Shown here: in pieces, positions 1 through 12,000 of the stretch
Layout: every line of letters starts with the position of its first letter
How positions within the stretch are numbered: position 1 is the first letter of the stretch
DNA from: Corylus avellana
Taxonomy: Eukaryota; Streptophyta; Magnoliopsida; Fagales; Betulaceae
Assembly: GCF_901000735.1 (NCBI RefSeq)
Contig: NC_081541.1
Location: 35,730,060 to 35,794,059, forward strand
Reading direction: 5' to 3'
Length of the DNA: 64,000 nucleotides
Translations under genes and position numbers: made by a program
Notes under the pieces: generated by a model
What the model saw: only the letters and a program-made list of their open reading frames with translations
Told to the model about the DNA's origin: nothing
The model's database searches: none

Positions 1-3000
1 GAGGCTGCAATGAGCGATTTTATTGATAAAATATTGAAGGATTTTGTAGTGAATTTGTGGTATTCAGAAATTACGCCAGACAGAGAGTTCCCTGAGCAGA
101 TCCGTGCAATAATCATGGATGCTCTTGGTGAAATCTCAGGAAGGGTTAAAGAGTTAAACCTCGTTGACTTGCTAACTAGGTATTATTATTAATATTATAA
201 TTTTTTTGCTTTCTTCTTCTGGTACAAGAAAATAATCTAAGTCAATTGGAAGCTTTTCAGGGACAATATAGCTGGATGCTTGAATGTCAGAATTAAATGA
301 CTGTCTAATGTTTCAGGGATCTAGTTGATTTAGTAGGGGATAACTTGGACCTCTTCAGAAGAAACCAAGCTGCTATAGGTGTTGAAGTTATGGCAACACT
401 GTCGTCTGAGGAGAGAGATGAAAGACTGAAACACCATCTTATGGCTTCTAAGGAGCTGCATCCTGCGTTGATATCTCCTGAGAGTGAGTACAAGGTGTGA
501 GTGGAGTGTTCTTATGTAAATATGTTTTTCTCTTCAATTTTCTCTTTTGAATCCACTTGATGCTTTATATTTCTCACAGGTTCTTCAACGGCTGATAGGT
601 GGAGTGTTAGCTGTGGTACTCAGACCACGAGAAGCTCAATCTCCTTTGATTCGATCTATCGCTCGTGAACTTGTAACTTGCTTGGTTATTCAACCAGTTA
701 TGAATTTTGCAAGCCCTGGGTATGTTTTTCGAATGAATCATTCAGTATTTTACAGTATTAATCCCGAGAAAAAGAAAAAAATGCGGTAGCAATCTGTTGC
801 TTCTAAGCATTGTTTGTCTTAAAACCTATTGGTTTTGTAAACTGATTTCAGTGTAACATTATTGACATCAAGGCGTTTTTATGTTTTTTACTTTTAAAAA
901 TATAGGGACGATTTTAGACTTGCCACTGCTTGTGTTGAATATCTTATTTTCCTCGGTATATAGATGATCCATTCATATGTGTGTTAGCTGATAACTAAAA
1001 TTTTCTATTCCTTTCTCCTTCAATGGAGCATCTGATCCACTTTGATCAACCATTCTCTTGTATCAGATACATCAATGAGTTGATCGAATACATTTTGCTT
1101 GCTGCTAAAGATGACAACCTTAAAGGGGTAGGCAGTTATCAGTCGACTAATGTGGCGGTTCATCCCCATGATCATCCTCTCACTGCAGGGGGTGTATGCA
1201 ATGATGATCCTAACTCAAGGAAATATTCATCCTCTAATCAAGGGACTGATATACCAGTGGCTGAAATTGACAGTCAGAGAGAAACATCCTTGGAATATAG
1301 CACAGAAGTGCGTATGAAATACCGGTCTGCTGATTGGGCACGACACCTGGAGGCGGTGAACCAGAGAAGAACTGAAGTTCTTACTCCTGAAAATCTTGAG
1401 AACCTGTGGACAAAAGGAAGAAATTATAAAAAGAAAGAGCACAAGAATATTAAAGCAGGTTTTCAAGATCCTATAGTAAAGGGTTCTGGAATAGTAAGTG
1501 TTGTATCTAGTAAAGATCTGGGGAAGGAAATGTTAACCAACAAGCCTGAAATATCCATAGGAACGGATGGTATAGCTGTAAGGCAGCTAACTCATGGACA
1601 AAGTATTGATAATCTATTAAGTGTTTCGGACGAAACTGGGAAACAGTTCCCTCAGGATCATAACAAGGAATTCAGTTTTGGGGAAGGGCGGCTCGTTGAC
1701 GAATTGGAGTATACTAGTAGTCTTGCAACTGATGGAAATAAAAGTCGGCTTAAGAGATCCAATAGTACTTCTGCTTTGATAGCCCAACCTGGTGCAGAAA
1801 AGAAATTTACAGAAGAGCCTGGAAGGCCCATTATTTCAGAGTTCTATAGCCCCAATTTTGGCTGGCGTAGTGAAGAGCATAGTGGTAGGAGTGCTTCAGA
1901 TGTGGTGCTTTACAGTGAGGCACAGCAAGTTCCTAAGCTCAGGTCCCGGGTGAGCATTCTTTTGCTGTAATGGTCATGTGATAGTCCGGATTTGTAATTT
2001 GAGCTGCTAGTAGAATCATTATGAAATGGAGTGTATAAATTAGAACACTTTCTGGACTTTGCTATACAAACGCTTGCTCCCAGTTTAAGTTGATCATTGC
2101 ATTGTCTACTTATGTCTCTACAGGTTATGGGAGCATACTTTGAGAAACTTGGGTCAAAATCTTTTGCAGTTTATTCAATTGCAGTGACAGATGCAGAAAA
2201 TAGGACTTGGTTTGTGAAAAGAAGGTTTCTTTCTCATCTGTGTCATAATTATAACATAGTTCCTACATTATGTTCTTATGTTCAGTGTATTTTTATTCAA
2301 ACTGCTTACTTTTAGTTGCAAAGAAAGTTCACGGAGTTTCAAGATCCTCATCACTCCATCTGGATCTGGATTTTCTTTTGGTTTTAATCTTTCTTTTAAC
2401 TTATTACTTTTATGGTCTGCAGATACAGGAATTTTGAGCGATTGCATCGACATCTTAAAGACATTCCTAATTATACGTTACATTTGCCTCCTAAAAGGAT
2501 ATTCTCATCAAGCACAGAGGACGCTTTTGTTCATCAGCGCTGCATTCAGCTTGATAAATATCTACAAGTATTATGTAGCTCCTTGTGCATTGTTTTTATA
2601 AGACTTCTCTTTTGCACATGATCCTGTTGCTCTAATTTTATTTTCTGTCCCAGGATCTCTTGTCAATAGCTAATGTTGCTGAACAACATGAAGTGTGGGA
2701 TTTTTTGAGTGCTTCCTCGAAGGTGTGCATCTCTTGAAATTCATTGCACCAAATTTAGATGAACATCTTATTGTTGTTTTATCTTGTCTTATTTATTTAT
2801 TCTCTGGGGTTAGTGGATGGATATCTGAACCTGTTAAACAACTTTTCTTTTGTTGAAGAATTACTCTTTTGGAAAATCTTCCTCAGTTATGAGAACCTTG
2901 GCAGGTACGTGGTTTTTCTTCTTGGCTTTTGGATCACCATAGCTGTTTCTATGTTTAGGTTGTAACTATTTTTGTATGTGGTGGTGTGCAAATTAGTCTG

Positions 3001-6000
3001 CCGATGTTCAACATCTGTTAAATCTTTGAATTGCTTGTTGGTTTGTCATACAACTTGATTGGGTGCTATACAAGTCGGTGGACTACTGATGGATACCCTT
3101 GTCAGTTTCAGGAGATTGGATTTGAGTTCTATCAACTTTGCCTTGTGGTACAATATAAGTAGTCATTGTCAATAAAGATATATACTGGCTGTCGTTGTCT
3201 TGCCAATCATGTAATTAGGAACTCCAAACAGAGTTTTGTGCATCATCTAGTTAAGGACTCTGAGCTGACAGTTTTGCAATATGAGCAGCAATCTTTCTTT
3301 CCCCACCTTTTTTTTCTTTTTTCGGTGGGATAAATAGACAACCTGTCAATGTCATTGCTAAAAGTGGAGGAAATAGCATGAACCCAAGGGTACAATTTGT
3401 ATACAAAAATGGCCCCTACCAGCCAGAATAGCTCAACTCCTTAAGATCAAGAGCATCCATAGGATCCAGAAAGGAGCTAAAAAAATTAAATCTTAAAAAT
3501 GAACTGGCGGCCTAGATAATAATGATTTAATGTACAACATGCTACTCTACCCCTTTCTCCTCCATTTGTCATTTTCCAATGTCGTTTTAAAAAGATGGAC
3601 AGTTTTCCATCTAGTTGTAGAATTGGCCATTCCTTATGGTTACTTTGTCTTCATTTTTTGAGTTTTATTGTGGTGATTAGTTTGTTTGTTCACTCAAAAT
3701 TTTTTATTTCCTTTTGGACTTTGCGTTTTCTGGAAGGAGAATATTTTCTGCTTCTGCATATATTTACAGATGAATAACACAGTTTTTCGTGGGTTGTATC
3801 AAACATCTCATCAGAGAGTGAAGCAGATTATTTGTTCAAAAGTGCCCCATTCTTTCAGTTTTTGGCCACTTGCTTGAGGGCGAGCTCTTGTGTGAACATG
3901 GCTTTTCCTTTTTAATTTTCTCAGTACATATTTAATGGAAAGAAAGGAAGGACCATGATACTCCATCTTCAATTTTTTTTTTTTTAAAAAAAAAAAATCC
4001 TTACATGGATGATTTCTGTAATTGTTGATTATGCTAATTGTTTGTATTATGAGCTAAATGTTAATTGAGATGATCTATTTGGACGCTATTATAATTTCTC
4101 CTTTGCTTACCATTTCCTCCTACATTTTACTTTTATTGGTAATTTTGAAAAATTCAAACAGTCAATGTGGATGATGCGGTGGATGATATTGTACGCCAAT
4201 TCAAAGGGGTTTCAGATGGCTTAATGCGTAAAGTTGTTGGTCCTTTACCCACTTATGAAGCTTCTTCTTCAATATCCACCCGGAACTTATCCTGGAATGC
4301 AGATGAGATCAATAAACATCTTTCAAGTAATAATACCGTGGAAACTGCGAATAGCTTTTCTGATTATGAAGAAGGCGACAAGGATGAAAATCATGGCCAT
4401 GAGGAAGTCAATAGTGAAAACACTAATGGGTGGCATTCAGACAATGAATTGAACTCTAAGAGTTTTCCACCACGGGTAGTCAAACATGGCAAAGACCCTA
4501 GGAACTTAGGTTCTGAGAAGAGGCATGATTTAGTGGTAAAATCTGGTATACACCAGGCTGGATTTCCAGCTGCAAATCTTCCTTTATTCTCAAATCATTT
4601 GGAGGACCCAGTTGGAATGCCACCTGAGGTATCATGCTGAGTTCATTTTTTTTTGCATTTAATGTGTAACCTCTGGCTGTAAAGAGACCTTGTGTATCCC
4701 ATAATGGCTATCTTAGTTGATGTAGCTAGCTAATTTTCCCGTTGTTGTGTGTCTTTGGTTTGTGTTGAAATTCTATGGTTGTTTATGGTTGGATTTTCTT
4801 GCAGTGGACTCCGCCAAATGTAAGTGTTCCTCTGTTGAATCTAGTTGATAAGGTGTTTCAGCTCAAGAGAAGAGGCTGGCTGAGGTGAGCTACATTGTCT
4901 TAATTCAGAAATTTTGAAAAGCAGTCATTGCTATGGAGTCATGTTTATGTGCTGTTCAATGCCTTGTCTTTCAGTTTGCCTTTATTTATTATTTATTTTT
5001 ATTTTTATTTTTCCTTCAAAAATTATGGTATTCCGTATGCTCTTTTATGTGACATTTCTCTTTCTGAGTTAGTGAATTTGTTTGAGTAACGTGAGGTATG
5101 CTTAAGCTCTATAGTAAGTTGATGCTTCTGGAATTGTGTGTAGCAGATGGCATAAAGTGTTCTTACCCTTTGTTTTATTTCAATATGTTGTCTCGCCTCA
5201 AAGGGAAGGCAGAATATTTCATTATTCTGTCGCCATAATTAACGGAGCCCTTGAAATTGAACAACTCCCTTTCGCCTTTAGACTTGGGCCGAGCAACCTT
5301 AATATCCCGCTGAAGGTCCTCTTCAACGGCCTTCAACAGCGCCAAGCTTGGGAAAGAAGAGAGGGAAAGAATACTTTATGCCATCTTCATTTAGATCTCT
5401 TTTGTATTGTTGTGATTGCCTTTAGCATTAGATTTATATCTTGAGCATCTTCTCTCTTGGGCATGATTCAGTTGGTGTGAAGGCTGTGTGTCAAGCTTGG
5501 CCTGGTTATCAATTATGAGTTTTTCCCCTGATCTTTTATTACGTAGCCCTTCTGTTTTTCAATTTTGGGAGTGAGTTTTGTAATATGCCGTCTTCGTATT
5601 GTTTTCTTTTGCTCTATATCTATTTACATGTGGTCCCCCTTATACCCAGACATTGATTTAGATGTGGCCCTATTGACATTAGGTGTTTCTCCATTTATTT
5701 TCAACTTTTATTTTTGTTTTTTCTTTTCTCTTATAAATATTTTCAAATGACTCTTTTCTTTCATACTTTGATTATTTTAGAGATTGTTGGCTTGTTTGGT
5801 TCTTTCTGGTTTTTTCAAGATTTGGTATTTATTCCTGAAAAAATCTTCCATCTTGTTCCCTGGCATAACACTTTGTTGCTCCATTTCATGATTATAAAGA
5901 ATCATCTACAGCTTATAAGGTTTCTTATCGCTATCATTTAGGCCTTCGTGCAATTTTGGGGTCTTTTGGACTAATGTAATTGTATTAAACACGATAAGAT

Positions 6001-9000
6001 GCAATGATGCTTTAACTTGTTTGATTACTGTAAGTAACTGATTGGTCCCTAATACTTATTTCTGTTAATGCAGAAGACAGGTCTTTTGGATATCAAAACA
6101 AATATTACAGTTAATAATGGAAGATGCAATTGATGATTGGCTCTTGAGGCAGATTCATTGGCTTCGGAGAGATGATGTTATCGCTCAAGGGATTCGGTGG
6201 GTTCAAGATGTAAGTATTCAACCAATCATAACTATCTTCAAATTTCTGGAATGATGTTTACCAACTCACTGATTTGGAGCTGCATCTGTAATTGATGCAT
6301 GTCTTGCTTTACATGAGTACCGCTGAATCTTGATTAAATAACTATTCTTACAGTGTCTAAATTGTTTGCCATATAGATCATGAGCTTACCGTGTATTTCT
6401 TTAGTAGAAGGATTTCCTTTCCCTGGCATTTCTCATTGTGTCTATGGACTAGGAAGGGGTGAGTCCAACCGTAGCGTTGGCTCACTCCTTGGTGCAAAAT
6501 TCAACCCCTAAAAGTTCAAGTCGTCATATGCATTATATGAATTCCAGTAGGATCAACTTTGCTTGCTCAAGGTTAAATAATGTAGTCAAATGTAGGCTTT
6601 ATTTAAAAAATGAAAGAAGGCTTCAAACGTAAAACCTTTACTTAACACTTATTTAAAATATATCTCAGTTCAAAGACATTGGATGATACATTTTTGTATA
6701 TGCCTATGCCTGTTTTGACAGTGTGCCTAGGCGCATACTGTCTTCTCTCAGCAGTTGCTGGATTTTCCTGCAATGGTGCTTGTGTTGTTTTTATTTTTAG
6801 TGTGATGCTGCGATGGGTCTTTCTAGATGGATATTTGTAGAATCAAAATCATTTGAGTTTGCATTAGATGAAGGAGTCCATGTTTTACGTGCTTCTGAAA
6901 GGAGCAAGGGCTTTATGCATTCTGTTTCTTTGGGTAAAGTTATTGTGCTTTGGTTGGTGGATTTCATGGAGGAGCTGCTTAATGTAGAGGCGACGAAGGA
7001 GTTTTTGAAGTCAACTAGAGTGGGCTCAAAAGCTTTCATCGTTCAATGACATGCGTACATATATGGCCGCTATTTGGTCATTGGTGAATAGGTGGTGGTG
7101 GGCGGCGTGGCTCCATTGTTATACCAGAGGGCCGAGAAGGTAATGGTTGGTACGGCTAGGTGATCAAACTGCGAAAGGTTGCAGCTTTATTTGGTGTATA
7201 AGATGGTGGTGGAAGAAGGGGAGGAAAGGGAGGGTTTTCTCAGCCATTGTTTGGCGAAGGTAATGGAATCGCTCGTTCGGGGATAGCTTTTTGTGGGAAT
7301 GCATTGACAAATAAGGTGGTGCGTATTCAAGCGACCAAGAAGCCAAAGCTGGGGCAAGAGGCAATGTAATGGTTGTACATGGAGGCGATGGTTGGTTGTA
7401 GAAGACTCCATGCGGCCAATGTCAATGAGGCAGGGATGCTGGTTCGTATGATCAGCTGTAACGGGGCTACGGGTGAGGCTAGAGCCAAAAATTGCACCGA
7501 TGACGATGGTCATAATGGAGAGGTGGTAGAAGGGGAGATGGTTCCATGTTGTCATTGTCGTGATATGAGAACCCAGTTGGAGCATATGAGAGAGGAGTTG
7601 GATCGAATGGTTAATTGGTTGGGTCTGGGCCTAGGTCATTTTGGGTTGGTACAAAGGTTGGAAGGTAGCATAGACGTGGGTCTAGGTCAAGTTCTGTTGC
7701 TAGCCCAATGGAGTTAACTGAGCTGAGGTCAACATATGGCCCAATTCCGCGTGCCGTGCCTGATAAACTAAGAACCTTTTCATTGTTGGTGGGCCAATCA
7801 AAAGGGACGGTTTGTAAACACCAGGTGCAACTCAGAGTTAAACCCATTTCCTGGAGAGTGTAAATGTTGGCATGTACTTATGCTATTTTGGGTTTAATCA
7901 TGGATTTTGTGGGTGTCAGTCCAAGTCCTGGTGGGGCTGCTGGCATCCCGAATGACTCGGTGGGTTTGGAGCAGATGTCGTAACTATGCAATAAGGGGAA
8001 GGAGATTTTGGAGATTGATAGTGATAGCTTAGCCGATGATGGTGCTCTGCCTAAGATATTGTCGGAGGATACTCAAACCACAACATCAAGCGCAATCTTC
8101 AAACTCAGAATCCGCCGATGGTACGGTACATGTGATTACTATCAGGTCTGGGCCACCGATAGCGAATTCTGTCGACTCTTGCTCTTTTTGAAAGATCAAC
8201 TAAGTTGGATAGGACATCAACACCTCAAGATGAACCAACTGTCGAGGGTAACTTATTGGGTTTTGGGTGGCTGTGAGGTAGATAAGGAGGCAACACGGTT
8301 GGATAGTTACAAGAACGAGATGGGTCACATAAGGAAAAAGTAATTGGGGTACATGCCAGGGTGGGTGAAGCTAGCTTTATGGGTGTTAAAGATCCTTCTA
8401 AGCTGGATTGGTTTGATGTGTAGATAGGAATGGTGTGGCAGGTTTGGAATTGGTACTATACACCAAGGAGAATTCCTTTGTGTGTGAGCCTCTGAGTTGT
8501 TGTCCTGCCATGGCTTCTAGTTGGGTTTTGCATAAGGTGAAGGACATCTGACACGTTGGGCTTTCTTCTGAAGGGTTTGAAGGGCAATTTAGGGTGTTGC
8601 TTACAGCCATTGAAGCGAGTCATAACCAGAAGGGGTGGAATTCCAACTCCAAATCAGTCGTTAGAAGTAATAGAGAGCTGAAAGATTATCTTGCTCAATC
8701 ATTATGACTCTATTGGTAGATGTTCAAGCCATAGTAAAGTAAAGGGGAGGGGTTTCTCGGTTTATCCATGAGGCCTAAATATTATCATGGAAAGTTAGAG
8801 AATTGAACAAGGCGAAGTAATGCTGACAATTTTTAACACGGCCCACGAACATTATATGAACCCAACACAAAATTAACGTATTAGGGTTTTGTATAATCGG
8901 GTTTGGGTCAATTTGGGTCGACCCGAATTAACCCATTTAATAAAGGTGTTGCTTACAGCCATTGAAGCGAGTCATAACCAGAAGGGGTGGAATTCCAACT

Positions 9001-12000
9001 CCAAATCAGTCGTTAGAAGTAATAGAGAGCTGAAAGATTATCTTGCTCAATCATTATGACTCTATTGGTAGATGTTCAAGCCATAGTAAAGTAAAGGGGA
9101 GGGGTTTCTCGGTTTATCCATGAGGCCTAAATATTATCATGGAAAGTTAGAGAATTGAACAAGGCGAAGTAATGCTGACAATTTTTAACACGGCCCACGA
9201 ACTTTATATGAACCCAACACAAAATTAACGTATTAGGGTTTTGTATAATCGGGTTTGGGTCAATTTGGGTCGACCCGAATTAACCCATTTAATAAACGAG
9301 TCAATCTGGGTCTACTCGCTTAACCCACTAGTGACTCGTATAATCTATATAAATATATAAATTTACAATTAAAAACAAAACCCTAAAAGGCTATAATTCA
9401 TATAAATACATTTTTATATTTATAAATTCATATAAGTTATTATTATTTTGCATTCCAATTCATAGACATGTTTAAATGGGTCAAACAGTGTTGGGTCAAT
9501 CCAACACGACCTGTTTATTAAATGGGCTCTGTGGGTCGGGTCAACCCAACACGACCTATTTGTTAAACAGGTTATGCGGGTCGTGTCATGTCACTGTTTA
9601 CTCAGAGAGTGGAAGACTGATGTTATATGTCTCCAGGAGACCAAAATGGAGATTATGCCCTATAGAATTGCGCATAGTTTATGGGGGTGTAGTCATGTAG
9701 ATTGGTGTTGTTTAGACTCTAGGGGGCTTCTGGTGGTGTCTTTCTCATGTCGGATAGGAGGGTGGTGGTCTGGTGGAGAAAATCATAGTGTATGGTTAAG
9801 TTCTTAGTGGCTGTTTCTTTTTGAAACGTTGAGGATCGATTTGCTTGGGTGTTTGCGGTATTTACGGTCCAAATGCCAATGAAGTTTTTAATGGGATGAA
9901 TTGGTTAGTTTGATAAGTTGGTGGGACGTACCCTGGTGCATTGGGGGGATTTCAATGTAACTCGTTTTTTGAGAGAGAGGTTGGGTGAAGGCTGTACTTG
10001 TCCATCTTTATTGGAGTTTTCTGATTTTATTTATGATCAGGGACTCATGGACATTCCTCTTGTGGTTGGCTCTTTTACGTAGTCTATCAACAGGGATCCT
10101 CCCTCTTATTCTAGAATTGATAGATTCCATGTATCCCCATAGTGGGAAACCCAGTTTGCTGATTTGCTCCCGAAGAGACTACCCAAACTATGCTCTTATA
10201 ATTTTCCTATTCTTCTTGATTGTGGAGGCACTCCTAGAGCCAAAAGATACTTTAAGTTTGATAGCATGTACCTAAGATCGGAGGGTTTTGTAGATAGGGT
10301 GAAGTTTTGGTGGTCCTCTTACCAGTTTCAAGGTTCACTAAGTTACATCCTAGCTCGCAAACTTGAGGCTCAACAATCTGATTTATGAGCTTGAAATGAG
10401 GAGGTGTTTGGCAATATAGAGAATAACAAACCACTTCTTTTGGATGATTTATGGTCCCTTGAAGGGTTGGAGGAAGAGAGAGGCTTGGAGCCTATTTGGA
10501 ATTGCGTTTGAGAGTTCTAAAAGTGCTTTTAACACTTAAAAAGCCCGTTTGACGGAAAAAAACTCGTTTGGCAAAAAAAATTAAAAGCGCTTTTAAGGGT
10601 CCAAAAAACCTAAAAATGGCCAAAACTCACTTTTGGTAAAAGCTTAAAAATGAAGTTTTTGCCCAAAAGCTCTATTTCTCAAACGCAATCCCAAACAGGC
10701 TCTTAGTTGAGGAGGAGATAACGAGGAAGGCTGCAGTGATTAATGACTTGGAGAGGACAACACTTTTGGAGGAGGCGAGTTGGAGGTAAAAATTGACGGC
10801 ACTTTGGTTAAGAGGGTGACAAGTGCACAAAATTCTTTCATTGAGTGGCCAATTCGAATAGAAGGAATAATTCCATTGGGAGGTGCTTAAAGTAGACATC
10901 GTGAATACCTTCCATGAATTTCATGCTAGAGGTACATTTTAAAAAAGCCTCAATGCTAGCTTCATTTCTCTTATTTCCTAGAACCTAGGGGCCGTTGACA
11001 TAAAGGATTTTTGACCTATTAGCTTAGTAGGTGGTTTGTACAAAATTGTTGCCAAAGATCTAGCTAACAGATTGAAAATGGTAGTGGGATCTTTTTTCTT
11101 TAGTACTCTTTATTTGTGCACAATTGCTTATATTTTTCCTTTGGTTTTAAGTTTTCATGATTTTTTTTTTTTCTTATAGCTAGGTATTTTCTCTTGTATA
11201 ATTCCCATATACTTGGGGCACCTTACGTTTTTAATGGTATCTCGATTATTTATAACAAAACATATATATACACATATTCAAGTAACCTATATTACATATT
11301 CATTACTTAATAACTACTTATATATATACACATATATGAACAAGTTTAGGAGTCAAACCGAGATTATACGATCTTTGTGCACAAACATTAACCGAGTCGA
11401 GCCGAGTTTATATGAGTTGTTTCGTTTAATAATTGAGCATATTTTGTGTTCACTATCGGCTCAACTATTAAATGAATTGAGACTGAGTCAAGTTTATCTG
11501 AGCCAAGCTTGAGCCTGTTGGTGAGTGGCTATGTTCATTTAATAGCCTTACCTGCAGTAAAGTAAAAAGGAACAAGATGTCAGTAAACTAGATAACATAC
11601 TCTTGATTAGAGTTAGGCGGCCACCCCAAGACATGTAAATCTTCTTCCAACTAGCCAATCTTTTATCCATTTTTCCAACTATCCCATCTCAAATTGCTTT
11701 TGACTTAAAAGAAGCACCCAGGAGAAGATCCTAATATTTCATGCGAAGAGAAGAGATACTACATCTGAGAATATCGGCATCTGACCCCGTATGTGCCTCC
11801 TTTTCTCTTTTAGGGCTGAAATTAGATTGCCCTCGAGTTTGCTCAAACATGGGAATAAGTGATTACATGTAGTCCTGCTTGACATTGCATGTTCTAAGTT
11901 GTATAATGATCTTCAAATTTGTGTTCCTAAAATTATTTGTTATGGTAAAACGCTTACTTGCTATTGGATGGACGCAATATAGAAATATGAAAGAGCCATA

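Noticed and set aside
2278..2621. 107- and 69-codon plus-strand frames over the PX exons
   Set aside because: Shadows of the exon at 2423-2567 and its introns in the wrong frame; the PX domain frame is clear.
7187..7847. Several 60-130-codon open frames on both strands in sorting-nexin intron 11
   Set aside because: They lie in decayed LINE DNA, overlap one another in opposite frames, and have no coherent protein similarity beyond the plus-strand LINE remnants.
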